Shown here one piece after another: positions 44,753 through 54,750 of a stretch of 64,000 nt of DNA. The DNA comes from GCA-2732755 sp965228265. Lineage in GTDB: Bacteria; Planctomycetota; Phycisphaerae; Phycisphaerales; UBA1924. Every line of letters starts with the position of its first letter. Within the stretch, counting starts at the first letter, position 1. Where the stretch lies: contig OZ245804.1 in NCBI GenBank assembly GCA_965228265.1, forward strand, positions 2,666,001-2,730,000. Direction: 5' to 3'. The notes under the pieces were generated by a model that saw nothing but the letters and a program-made list of their open reading frames with translations, ran no database searches and was not told the origin of the DNA. The position numbers were made by a program, and so were the translations under genes.

Positions 44753-47139
44753 CCCGGGTCGATCGCGACGTCGAGTTCGACGGTGACAGGCTCGAGGCAC
44801 TCGGTGTCGCTGCACGCCTGGTAGGTGACGGTCACGATGGGCCTGCCCGAGATCTCCCCCGAGCGTTCGAGGACGATGTCGAACTCGGTCTCGCCCGAGT
44901 AGACGAGCAGTTGCATGTCCAGCCCGGTGGGTGCGTATGGCGAGCCTTCCGGGTAATCGGCAAAGACGGAGACGCCCGAGCCGCCCGTGAGCCCCACGCG
45001 GAGCGGGATGAGGCTCTCCATCGCGCCTGGGCCGGGATCTGCGGCGAGGATGTGATACTTCGGGTCGATCACGATGCGCACGCGGAACGTCGCGGGCTCG
45101 TCTTTGTTCAGTGTCAGGCGTTCGGTATCGGCGAAGACCTCGACGACCGACTGCTGCCCTGGCTGCGCGTCTTTCTGATCGGGTTCGACGGCTCCTGCGC
45201 TGGTGAACGCCTCATCCAATGGCAGATCGCGCGCCAGGCCCCGGTAGAGCGCGCGGACCGAGTTGATGTGCCCCACGGGCGAGCGGTGGATGTGGCTCGA
45301 GGTGCGCGCCAGCCCGCGGGCGGCTCGCTCGGCGAAGCGGTCCTCGCCCGTGATCTCGAAGAGGTCGATCAGCGCGTTGAGGAACGTGGACGTGGCGCTG
45401 GGGATGGCGCCGTCGTAGACGGATTGGGCGCGGACGAAGAGATCGGACTGGCCTTCGAGGGTGTCGTAGAAGCCGCCGGTCTCGGGATCGCCGAAGAGGG
45501 CATCGGCGCGGTCGGCGAGTTCGATGGCGCGTGCGAGGTGCTCGGTGTCGTCCGGGAGGGCGTGGTGGAGCTCGATGTGCGCGAGGGCGAGCCAGGCGTA
45601 GTCCTCGAAGAATGCGGGGATCTGGGCCTTGCCGTCGCGGGCGGTGCGGTAGAGATCGCCCTCGGGTGTGCGCATGAGGTTGTCGATCGCGCTTGCGGCT
45701 CGATCGGCGGCGGCGATGTGTTCGGTGTTGCCCGTGATGCCGCCGAGAATCGCAAGCCCGGCGATGGCGTTGCCGTTCCATGCGGTCAGGACTTTGTCGT
45801 CGAGGCGGGGCTGTTTGCGCTGGTTCCGGGCGGCGAGGAGCTTGGTGTTGATTGCGTCGAGCCTGCTGTGGAAGGCTTCGGGCGTGAGGTTGAGTTTGGC
45901 GGCGATGTTCTCGGGTCGGTCGGCCAGGCGCAGGACGTTGCGGTCGGGTTCGTCTTCGTGGTGCGGGTCGCGGAAGTTCGGGCCTTGGGCGAGGCCGTAC
46001 ACCTCGAGGGCGAATTTGGCGTCTTCCTCGTCCAGAGCGCTCTGGATCTCGTCGGGGAGCCAGAGGTAGTTGAGGCCCTCTTTGCCGTCGACCTCGGCGT
46101 CCTGAGCGCTGTAGAACGCGCCGTCGTCGTTCGTCATTTCGCGCGCGAGGTAGTCGGCGATCTCGGTCGCGGTGCGCTGGTATTCGGTGTCTTCGTAGAC
46201 CGCGGCGGCCTTGGCGTAGACGCTGAGCAGTTGTCCCTGGTCGTAGAGCATTTTCTCGAAGTGCGGGACGGTCCAGGACTGATCGACGCTGTAGCGGTGG
46301 AAGCCGCCGCCGACGTGGTCGCGGATGCCGCCGGCGAGCATGGCATCGAGCGTGGTGCGGACGGCGGTGTCGATGACTTTCTTTGTGTCGTCGTCTGCGG
46401 AGGCGCGGACGGTGAGGAGGAACTCGATGTAGGTGGGCTGAGGGAACTTGGGAGCGCCCGCGAAGCCGCCGTAGCGTTGGTCGTAAATCCCGATCAACCC
46501 GGAGACGGCTTCTGAGATCTGGTCTTCGCCGATGATGACGGGGGTTTCGTTGTGCTGGAGCTGGTGGGCGACCGCGCCGGCGAGTGAGTCGGCCTGTGCG
46601 AGGACGTCGTCTTTCTGGTTGGTCCATGCGTCGGAGATGCCCACGAGCAGGTCGGTGAATGCGGGCATGCCGTGACGGGGCTCGGGCGGGAAGTAGGTGC
46701 CGGCGTAGAAGGGTTTGAGCGATTCGGGTTCGAGCCAGACGCTCATGGGCCAGCCGCCGCGGCCGGTGAGGGCCTGGGTGGCAGCCATGTAGAGGTCGTC
46801 GACGTCGGGGCGTTCCTCGCGGTCGACCTTGACGCAGACGAATCTTTCGTTCATGACTTTGGCGGTGGCCTCGTCCTCGAAGCTCTCGCGTTCCATGACG
46901 TGGCACCAGTAGCAGGTCGAGTAGCCGATCGAGAGGAAGATGGGCACGTTGCGTCGGCGGGCTTCCTCGAAGGCTTCTTCGCCCCAGGGCCACCAGTCGA
47001 CGGGGTTGTGCGCGTGCTGCAGGAGATAGGGGCTCGTCTCGCGGGCGAGGCGGTTGGTGTGCATGGGTGGTGTCTCGGGCTGGGCGGCGGCGCAAGCCGA
47101 CGTGATCGCAAGGATGCCAAGGACGATCAATCGCATCAT
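44749..47139 (-). CDS. DUF255 thioredoxin-domain protein fused to DsbD-alpha-like domain
   Basis: A 796-residue exported protein. A signal peptide (MMRLIVLGILAITSACAAAQ) is followed by the DUF255 thioredoxin domain, with HAHNPVDWWPWGEEAFEEA and the STCYWCHVMERESFED active site (CYWC). A large (alpha/alpha) barrel comes next (to about residue 630). The last 120 residues read like the N-terminal domain of DsbD (FRVRIVIDPKYHILAADPGP and VTYQACSDTECLEPVTVEL, two cysteines), an unusual added domain for this family. It starts 6 bases after the stop of the preceding gene on the minus strand and ends the galE operon. Confidence 0.9.
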   Translation of the reverse strand: MMRLIVLGILAITSACAAAQPETPPMHTNRLARETSPYLLQHAHNPVDWWPWGEEAFEEARRRNVPIFLSIGYSTCYWCHVMERESFEDEATAKVMNERFVCVKVDREERPDVDDLYMAATQALTGRGGWPMSVWLEPESLKPFYAGTYFPPEPRHGMPAFTDLLVGISDAWTNQKDDVLAQADSLAGAVAHQLQHNETPVIIGEDQISEAVSGLIGIYDQRYGGFAGAPKFPQPTYIEFLLTVRASADDDTKKVIDTAVRTTLDAMLAGGIRDHVGGGFHRYSVDQSWTVPHFEKMLYDQGQLLSVYAKAAAVYEDTEYQRTATEIADYLAREMTNDDGAFYSAQDAEVDGKEGLNYLWLPDEIQSALDEEDAKFALEVYGLAQGPNFRDPHHEDEPDRNVLRLADRPENIAAKLNLTPEAFHSRLDAINTKLLAARNQRKQPRLDDKVLTAWNGNAIAGLAILGGITGNTEHIAAADRAASAIDNLMRTPEGDLYRTARDGKAQIPAFFEDYAWLALAHIELHHALPDDTEHLARAIELADRADALFGDPETGGFYDTLEGQSDLFVRAQSVYDGAIPSATSTFLNALIDLFEITGEDRFAERAARGLARTSSHIHRSPVGHINSVRALYRGLARDLPLDEAFTSAGAVEPDQKDAQPGQQSVVEVFADTERLTLNKDEPATFRVRIVIDPKYHILAADPGPGAMESLIPLRVGLTGGSGVSVFADYPEGSPYAPTGLDMQLLVYSGETEFDIVLERSGEISGRPIVTVTYQACSDTECLEPVTVELDVAIDPG

Positions 47140-47145
47140 GCGATC

Positions 47146-48054
47146 CTAGCGCCGGGGCGTCCGCCCGCCGATCGGTGCGATCTGGATGACACGCAGCGAC
47201 TGGGATTCGACGAGCTGGGCGGCGGGCTGCTCGTGCCCGAGGACACTGGCGGCGGCGAGCGAGCTGGCGGTCAGCACCGCGTCGACGGGCTGCTCGGCGA
47301 GCGTGACAGAAACGAGCCCGATCACGACACGCGGATCGTCCGGGTCGTCGACGCGGGTCAGCTCGATGCGTTCGCGTTCCACGCCGACAGCGACGGCTTC
47401 GGCGGCGGCGCGGGTGCCCTGCTCGTCCTCGGCCTCGATCGCAAGCTGGAGCAGTTCGAGTTCTTCGAGCACACGGCCCCGGTATTCGAGGATGCGGTCT
47501 GCCGGTCCCTGGAGAATCACGGGCAGAGCGAAGCGCAGGACGGGTCTGGCGAGCTTTGATTCGTAGCGCTGCGCTTTGGAACGGTCGTGGCTTCGGGCGG
47601 CGACGAGGTCGTGACGGTGCGCGAAGCGGTCGAGGCCCGCGGTGACGGGCACGCTGATGGCCGGGTCCGGGCCCGTGCGGATGACGTCGCGGCAGAGCGC
47701 GCGGAGCATGTCGTCGCCTGCTTCCGCGAGCACGGTGCGCATGAATGGGCGCAGGCCCGCGTACCGGTCGTCTTCTTCAATCGCGCGGGAGACGCCGAGC
47801 AGTTCATCGAGCGGGTCTTCGCCCGACATCGATGTGCCGCAGAGCCCCGCGTCGAAGAGTGGCATGGCCCACTCCCAGAGGTGCATGAGATCGGCGTACT
47901 GCGTGACGCGTTCGGCTGCCCGCGCGACCGCCTCGCGCGTCGGGGCGCCCTCGGGTGTGGGCAGAGCGGTCACGACGTACTCGGCGAGCGCCAAGGAAGC
48001 CATCGCGGCCGGTTCGCGCGTGGTCATGTGGTACGGGCTGACCAGGATGATCAC
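47146..48054 (-). CDS. Hypothetical protein, 302 aa, in galE operon
   Basis: I do not recognise this protein. It starts VIILVSPYHMTTREPAAMAS and is mainly helical and soluble, without signal peptide or membrane helix. GLCGTSMSGEDPLDELLGVS and VIILVSPYHM suggest a catalytic or binding fold, but no known motif is clear. The GTG at 48054 overlaps the preceding TGA (GTGA) with GGAG 8 bases ahead; the longer frame upstream is a shadow of the hydrolase gene. It lies between the hydrolase and the DUF255 gene in a tight operon. Confidence 0.8.
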   Translation of the reverse strand: MIILVSPYHMTTREPAAMASLALAEYVVTALPTPEGAPTREAVARAAERVTQYADLMHLWEWAMPLFDAGLCGTSMSGEDPLDELLGVSRAIEEDDRYAGLRPFMRTVLAEAGDDMLRALCRDVIRTGPDPAISVPVTAGLDRFAHRHDLVAARSHDRSKAQRYESKLARPVLRFALPVILQGPADRILEYRGRVLEELELLQLAIEAEDEQGTRAAAEAVAVGVERERIELTRVDDPDDPRVVIGLVSVTLAEQPVDAVLTASSLAAASVLGHEQPAAQLVESQSLRVIQIAPIGGRTPRR

Positions 48055-49294
48055 GGGGTGGGCTCCGCGGTCTTCTCCTCGAGCCAGTCGAGGATCGCGA
48101 CCATGCGGACGGGCAGGGCCGCGAAGACGAGCTCGTGACCGACGGGCATGACCCAGCGTTCGCCCTTGCCCAGTCTTTCCCAGAGCAGCTCGCCCGTGTC
48201 GGCCGGGACGGCGGTGTCGGTCGAGCCGTGGACCATGAGCGTCGGGATGTCCGCGAGGGCCTCGGCGGTGTGGTAGCCGTCGAGCGTTGAGAACTTGAGG
48301 AACTCGGCATCGAGGCGTGCGAGTTCTGCTGCGGTGGGCTCGATGGGTGTGAACTCGAAACCGATGGCGTCGATCCAGTCGCGGTAGGAGCTGCGCCGGG
48401 CGATGCTGAACGCGTTGGCGCCGCCCGCGACGAGGACGGCCGCGTCGTAGGCCTCGGGCTCGTAGGCGACGATGGTGGGCAGCGCGATGGCGCTGCCGCT
48501 CATGCCGAAGATCACGCGCGGGGCGCCGGGCAGGCTTCTGCTGCCCCGCACGACGTGGTCGGCCATGGCTTTGACGGCGTAGGCGCACTCGGCGACGCGG
48601 CTGTCCATGTCCATCGCGATGCGGTTCATGACGGCGCTCGTGTCTCGGTCGATCGGGATGGAGTAGACCGTGTGCTCGCTCATGCGTGAGGGGGGCGAGA
48701 GCATGCGGAGCACGGCCCAGCCGCGCATCAGCAGCCCGCGTTCGGCGCGGTCGCACACCTCGCGGGGCGTGGCGAACATGCCGGGCATCAGGATCGCCAA
48801 GCCTCGCGGCTTGACATCAGCGGGCTCGGCGAAGGTGAACCAGGTGCGCTGGAAGCGGAGCCCGGCGGCCCGGTCGTCGTGCTCGGCGGTGATGTAGGTG
48901 AGGTACTGGCGGTACTCACCGATCGCGCCGGTCGGCTCGCCCTCGACGGGCCTGATGATGAACCCGCCGCCCACTTCAAGCTCCGCGGCCAGGCCCTCGG
49001 GGAGCGGGTCGGCGGAGCTGGCCAGGAGCAACTGAATCTGCTCGGCGTCGATCTCGTCGGGCGGGAGGATGAAGTCGTTGGGGATGCGGCCCGACTGCCA
49101 GTCGGTGATGTAGCGGACGTCTTCGTACACCACGCCCCGGTTGCCATCGGGGAACGAGCCCCACCGCTCTGGCCAGGCGTAGATCGCTTGCGGCTCGCCC
49201 GCGACCGGCTCGGGCTGCGCATCGGGAGCCGACGAGCAGCCCAGACTGACGAGGCACACGAATAGTGCGCACGCGATCGCGGGTGTGGTGCGTC

Positions 49295-49298
<4 letters not shown>
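48051..49298 (-). CDS. Lipoprotein alpha/beta-hydrolase family protein
   Basis: A 415-residue protein with a lipoprotein signal (FVCLVSLGC, lipobox SLGC at about 18-21). After an N-terminal region of about 150 residues comes an alpha/beta-hydrolase domain: strand LAILMPGMFATPREVCDRAE, nucleophile elbow RVIFGMSGSAIALP (Ser), acid in LMVHGSTDTAVPAD (Asp) and PVGHELVF (His). The order fits a serine hydrolase anchored outside the inner membrane. Substrate unknown. ATG overlaps the galE stop (ATGA), and the stop overlaps the next gene's start. Confidence 0.87.
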
Positions 49299-50315
<1,017 letters not shown>

Positions 50316-50317
<2 letters not shown>

Positions 50318-51413
50318 GAATACCTCCGAAACAAGCCAACACGAGCCGGATCCCTCAGGCGATACTATCGGCCAGCCCGGGCCGGACGCTGAGGCGATCT
50401 CGGCGGGTCTTCTGGTCCGCGCGGCTGTGGGCGGCGTGATGATGGGACTGGCGAACCTGGTCCCGGGCATCAGCGGCGGGACGATGCTGGTGGCCGTCGG
50501 GATTTACACACGCTTCATCGACGCGATCAGCAGCGTGACGCGCCTGAAACTGACGAAGCCGACGATTCTCTTGCTGGGCACCGTGGTGCTCTTTGCGGGC
50601 ATCGCGATTGCGGGCTGCTCGGGGCTGATTGCGGGGCTCCTGGAGACGCACCGCTGGGCGATGTACAGCCTGTTCATCGGGCTGACCTGGGGCGGCGCGC
50701 CGCTGATCTGGCGGATGATCCGGGAGTCCGGGACGAGCGAGGGGGCGAGCCGGGGCTCGGGCAAGGTCTTCGACCAGCCCGTGTCGCTGGGCTTTGTCGC
50801 GGGCATGGTCGTGATGGCGGGGCTGGCGGCGTTGCAGCTGCGCGGGGCCGAGGGCGGCGGCGGGGATGCGAACTTCATCATGCTCTTTCTGGGCGGCATC
50901 GCCGGCGCCAGCGCGATGATCCTGCCGGGCGTGAGCGGGGCGTATCTCCTGCTTTTGCTCGGGCTGTACGACACGATCGTCAACGCGATCAAGGACTCGG
51001 TCAGCGCGGCCAAGGACGCGAATCTCGATGCGCTGTTCGATCAGCTCTCGATCGTGGTGCCCGTGGGCGTCGGCGTGGTCGTGGGCATCGCGGTCGTGGC
51101 CAACGTGCTGCGGTTCGTGCTGCACCGCTACGAGCGGGCGACGCTGGGCGTGCTGCTCGGGCTGTTGGTCGCGGCCCCGGCGGGGCTCTACCCCTTCCGC
51201 GAGGGCATCCCGCCCGAGGTGGGCGATGTCATCAAGGGGCAGACCATCGCGACAGCGGAAGAAGCCGCCGAGGTCAAACCCAAGGACTGGCCCCAGCGGA
51301 CGTTTACGCCGACGGGGACGCACCTTGGCGGCTCACTGGGCCTGATCGTCGTTGGGCTGGGCGTGACGCTCGCGATCGATCGACTGGGTCGCAAGAAGCC
51401 GCGGAAAGCCTAG
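50316..51413 (+). CDS. popT: DUF368 (PopT-type) polyprenyl-phosphate translocase
   Basis: A 365-residue polytopic membrane protein with the DUF368 hallmark GGVMMGLANLVPGISGGTML and a second, related LGGIAGASAMILPGVSGAYL, an internal pseudo-repeat. Members of this family (PopT) were recently shown to recycle undecaprenyl phosphate across the membrane for peptidoglycan and other polymers. That fits the envelope genes in this window. The ATG at 50316 lacks a Shine-Dalgarno sequence; GTG 50301 is the only other option in frame. Its start overlaps that of galE. Confidence 0.93.
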
Positions 51414-51424
51414 CCAGATTTCCC

Positions 51425-51452
51425 TTGCGGCTGCGATTCGTTAGGGTAATAT
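51425..51452 (+). promoter_or_regulatory. Predicted promoter of dinB, leaderless geometry
   Basis: TTGCGG (51425-51430), 16 bases, TAATAT (51447-51452). The expected transcription start is at or one base before the ATG at 51460, and no Shine-Dalgarno sequence is present. Confidence 0.55.
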
Positions 51453-51459
51453 ACGGGCG

Positions 51460-52737
51460 ATGCCCGAACCGCCCTGCCCACCTCTGAATTGGCTCTTTGT
51501 CGATATGAACGGCTACTTCGCGTCCGTGGAGCAGCATCTGCGGCCCGAGCTGCGCGGGCGGCCCGTCGGGGTGATCCCGGTCGAGTCGGAGGGCTCGTGC
51601 GTGATCGCTGCCAGCTATGAGGCCAAGCGGTTTGGGGTCAAAACGGGCACGGGGGTCCGCGATGCGCGGCGGCTGTGTCCCGGGATCGAGCTGGTGCGTG
51701 CCCGGCCCGATGTGTATGTGCGCGTCCACCACGCCGTCGCTGAGTCGATCGACCGGTGGGCGCCGATCCATAACGCGTACTCGATCGACGAGTGGGCGAT
51801 CCGGCTTGGGCGCGGCCAGCGTGAGCCCGAGAAGGCGGCCCAGCTCGGTCGGGCGATCAAGAAGCAGATCCACACCGATTTCAGCCCGGCTCTCTCGTGC
51901 TCGGTCGGGATCGCGCCGACGCGTCTGCTCGCCAAGATCGCCAGCGATCTCAAGAAGCCCGACGGGCTGACCGTGCTGAGCGTCGCGGACCTGCCGGGCA
52001 AGCTGGCGCACTGCGAGCTTGAGGACCTCTGCGGCATCGGGCGCGGCATCGAGCGCAAGCTGCACCGCCACGGCATCCGCACGGTCGAAGAGCTCTGGAC
52101 ACTCAGCCGACGGCAGGCGGTGGCCGTCTGGGGCTCGGTCGTGGGCGGGCACTGGTGGGCGGGGTTTCACGGCGTGGATGAGCCGGAGCTGCCGACACGC
52201 AAGAACTCGATGGCGCACGAGAACATCCTCGAGCCTCGCCTGCGCACCGAGGCGGGCGCGCGGGGGATCCTGATCCGTTTGACGTGCAGGCTGGGTGTTC
52301 GGCTGCGCAGCGAGGATTATCTCGCCGGCGGGCTTGCCGTGGGAATTGATTACGTCGGCGAGGGCGAGTTCTCGGGGTCCATCGAGCTGCCTCTGGTGCA
52401 GGACACGACCACGCTGCTCGAGACACTGGATCGGATCCTGGCGCGGTGCACACCGATGCCGCGAGCGCCGCTCAAGGTGGGCGTGACGGTTTTCGGGCTC
52501 GCGCCGGCGTCGCAGATCGCCGCCAATCTGTTCGAACAGGCCGAGCGGCCGGCGCACCTGTCGCGGACGATGGATCTCATCACCAGCCGATGGGGCATGT
52601 CGTCGCTCTACTTCGCCTCGATGCACGACTATCGGCACCACATGGACGACAAAATCGCCTTCGGACGGATCCCCGCGATGGCGCGGACTCTCGACAAGAG
52701 CAGCTATCTGCGGATCAAGAAGCGGGACATGCGGTGA
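51460..52737 (+). CDS. dinB: Y-family DNA polymerase
   Basis: A 425-residue translesion DNA polymerase. The palm begins WLFVDMNGYFASVEQ (first catalytic Asp), and AYSIDEWAIRLG carries the Asp-Glu pair of the Y family (SIDE). SCSVGIAPTRLLAKIASDLK, LCGIGRGIERKLHRHGI (thumb helix-hairpin-helix) and a little-finger domain follow. It ends without a clear beta-clamp motif. All catalytic residues are intact, so it is a polymerase rather than an ImuB-type pseudo-enzyme. Whether DinB or UmuC is closer cannot be settled here. No LexA-like box was seen upstream. Confidence 0.92.
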   Translation: MPEPPCPPLNWLFVDMNGYFASVEQHLRPELRGRPVGVIPVESEGSCVIAASYEAKRFGVKTGTGVRDARRLCPGIELVRARPDVYVRVHHAVAESIDRWAPIHNAYSIDEWAIRLGRGQREPEKAAQLGRAIKKQIHTDFSPALSCSVGIAPTRLLAKIASDLKKPDGLTVLSVADLPGKLAHCELEDLCGIGRGIERKLHRHGIRTVEELWTLSRRQAVAVWGSVVGGHWWAGFHGVDEPELPTRKNSMAHENILEPRLRTEAGARGILIRLTCRLGVRLRSEDYLAGGLAVGIDYVGEGEFSGSIELPLVQDTTTLLETLDRILARCTPMPRAPLKVGVTVFGLAPASQIAANLFEQAERPAHLSRTMDLITSRWGMSSLYFASMHDYRHHMDDKIAFGRIPAMARTLDKSSYLRIKKRDMR

Positions 52738-52759
52738 GTTCTTTCGGTCAGTTCATCGG

Positions 52760-52847
52760 GTGCCACGGCTTGTCCGTCTTCGGCAAGCCGTGCGGTTCAG
52801 CTATCCGGGGCACGGCTTGCCCTATCGGGACAAGCCGTGGCACCCGA
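52760..52847. repeat. 88-bp palindromic element, copy 2, overlapping lgt
   Basis: Ends are perfect 18-base inverted repeats (GGGTGCCACGGCTTGTCC and its complement). Inside are two hairpins, CACGGCTTG paired with CAAGCCGTG, with 11-base loops, separated by an 18-base linker. It starts 22 bases after the dinB stop. On the minus strand it supplies the last 16 codons and the stop codon of lgt (stop at 52797-52799). Confidence 0.93.
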
Positions 52848-53888
52848 GGCCCAGCCGGGCACGCGTTCTGCTGATTTCTTCTTGATAAACGCAAGCATGG
52901 CCAGCCCCAGGACCACCATGCCAAGGCTGAGAAGCTGGCCGCGTGAGAGACCGGCCAATCCGGACACGCCGGGGTCTGGCAGGCGGACGAACTCGGTGGC
53001 GATGCGCAGCAGGCCGTAGCAGATGAGGAAGAACGCGGTGATGACGCCCGGCTTGCGGGGTTTCCGCGCGACGAGCCAGAGCACGCACCCGAGGACGACG
53101 CCCTCGGCGAGAGCCTGGTAGAGCTGCGAGGGGTGGCGCGCTGAGAGCAGGGGTTCGAGGCGCTCGGCAACCTCGGTGGAGCCGGCCTGGACTTTCTGGA
53201 TGATGTGCTCGAGCGCTTCGCCCGGGGACTGGTTGGGCAGGCTGTAGTCGCGGATGAGGTTGTCGAGCGCGATGTCCTGCTCGGGCGTGCGGAGGTTTGC
53301 GTCGTGGCCCGAGCCGATCTCTTGCGGGAATCTGACGGCCCACCCGGGCGCGTCCTCGCCCGGCAGCGCGACGACTTTGCCGAGCAGTTCGCCGTTGATG
53401 AAGTTGGCGATGCGTCCGAGCATGAGTCCGAAGGGCGCGACAAGGGCGTAGAGATCGAAGGTGTGCAGGACGGGAACCTTGCCCACGCGTTGATCTGTTT
53501 CGGTGCGTGCGCCTCGGGAGATGAGGATGCCCGCGACGAGGACGCCGATCATGCCGCCGTGGCTGGCCATCCCGCCGTGGTTGAGCATGAGCACGCCCCA
53601 GAAGGGCGGGTTGGACTCGAACATCCAGAGCAGTTCGGGCTGGTAGAAGAAGATGTAGCCGAGCCGCCCCCCCACGACCGCGCCCATGGCGGCGTAGATG
53701 ATCGCGTCGGCGAGTCTATCGCGTGGGATGAGCGCCATGCCTCGTTTGTGGAGGAAGCGGAGCGCGAGCCACGCGATGAAGAACCCGAGCGCGTAGCTGA
53801 GGCCGTACCACCGGATGCCGAAGCTGCCCGAGATGCGCAGGGCAAAGGGAGAGAGGTCGTGCAGCCACGCGCCGAGGGTGGCGGTCAT
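52797..53888 (-). CDS. lgt: Prolipoprotein diacylglyceryl transferase
   Basis: Transfers diacylglycerol from phosphatidylglycerol to the lipobox cysteine of prolipoproteins. The 363 residues have seven membrane helices with LNHGGMASHGGMIGVLVAGI and LMLGRIANFINGELLGKVVA (the conserved Arg, Asn and Glu) and the late HPSQLYQALAEG. An insertion of about 60 residues lies between the RIANF motif and HPSQLYQ. The last 16 residues (GATACPDRASRAPDS and the residue before) are encoded by the palindromic element. The ATG overlaps the tatD stop (ATGA). Confidence 0.95.
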   Translation of the reverse strand: MTATLGAWLHDLSPFALRISGSFGIRWYGLSYALGFFIAWLALRFLHKRGMALIPRDRLADAIIYAAMGAVVGGRLGYIFFYQPELLWMFESNPPFWGVLMLNHGGMASHGGMIGVLVAGILISRGARTETDQRVGKVPVLHTFDLYALVAPFGLMLGRIANFINGELLGKVVALPGEDAPGWAVRFPQEIGSGHDANLRTPEQDIALDNLIRDYSLPNQSPGEALEHIIQKVQAGSTEVAERLEPLLSARHPSQLYQALAEGVVLGCVLWLVARKPRKPGVITAFFLICYGLLRIATEFVRLPDPGVSGLAGLSRGQLLSLGMVVLGLAMLAFIKKKSAERVPGWASGATACPDRASRAPDS

Positions 53889-54703
53889 CGGCCGGCCCCG
53901 CCGGTGTGGTGCGCATCGATGCCGAAGAATCGCGCGGTGTTGTCGTTGATCGCGTGGTGGAACGTGTCCCAGTCCTCGCCCCGCAAGTCGGCCAGGAACC
54001 GCGCGGTGAGCGAGGTCATCCAGGGCCTGCAAGGCCGCTCACCTCGGCGGGGCATCGGGGACAGAAACGGCGCATCGGTCTCGACCATGATCCGGTCCAT
54101 CGGCACAAGACGGGCCGCCTCCTGCACATCCCTGGCGTTCTTGTACGTCACCACGCCTGTGAAGCTGATCATCGCCCCGAAGTCGAGGATCATGCGGGCC
54201 TCGTCGGCGTTGCCCGTGAAGCAGTGGAACACGAACCGGGCCGGGTCGAAGGGGCTCGCCTTCAGGACGGGGATGAGATCGTCGAATGCCTCGCGGCAGT
54301 GGATCACGATGGGCTTGGCCAGCCCCGGCTCGCCCGCGGGGGATTTCTCGTTCTCGATCACCGCGAGTTGCTCGGCGAGGACGGCATCCTGAATGGATCG
54401 CACCGGCTCGCTGTAGTGGTTGTCGAGCCCGAGTTCGCCCCAGGCGACGCACTTCGGGTCGTGGGCGACGCGGCGGATGACGTCCCAGTCGTGCGGCCCC
54501 TCGTGGCTGTGGAGCGGATGAACGCCCGAGCTGCACCAGACGCGGTCGTGGGCGTGGGCGATCTCGAGGGCGTGCTCACAGTCGACGCTGGTGGTCGAGA
54601 TGGTGATGCAGCCCGTGACGCCGTGCTCGGCGCAGAGGGCGAGTTCCTCGTCGGCTTTGCCGGCGAAATCGCGGAATGTGAGGTGGCAGTGGGAATCAAT
54701 CAC
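53885..54703 (-). CDS. tatD: TatD family metal-dependent hydrolase
   Basis: A 272-residue TIM-barrel hydrolase of the TatD type, which in other bacteria acts as a metal-dependent DNase. Metal-binding residues are seen in MIDSHCHL, SSGVHPLHSH, WGELGLDN, IVIHCREAFDD, HCFTG and VETDAPFLSP. All family motifs are present in order. The GTG start has no good Shine-Dalgarno sequence. It is translationally coupled to lgt downstream and divergent from the transglutaminase-like gene. Confidence 0.94.
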   Translation of the reverse strand: MIDSHCHLTFRDFAGKADEELALCAEHGVTGCITISTTSVDCEHALEIAHAHDRVWCSSGVHPLHSHEGPHDWDVIRRVAHDPKCVAWGELGLDNHYSEPVRSIQDAVLAEQLAVIENEKSPAGEPGLAKPIVIHCREAFDDLIPVLKASPFDPARFVFHCFTGNADEARMILDFGAMISFTGVVTYKNARDVQEAARLVPMDRIMVETDAPFLSPMPRRGERPCRPWMTSLTARFLADLRGEDWDTFHHAINDNTARFFGIDAHHTGGAGR

Positions 54704-54750
54704 AGGACAGGGTATGAAGCCCGCAGGGCCCGGGGCGGTAGACTCTCGGC

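Noticed and set aside
44911..46515. 534-codon frame antisense to the DUF255 gene, with Gly/Val-rich product
   Set aside because: A typical complement-frame shadow of a high-GC gene; the DUF255 motifs on the other strand are intact.
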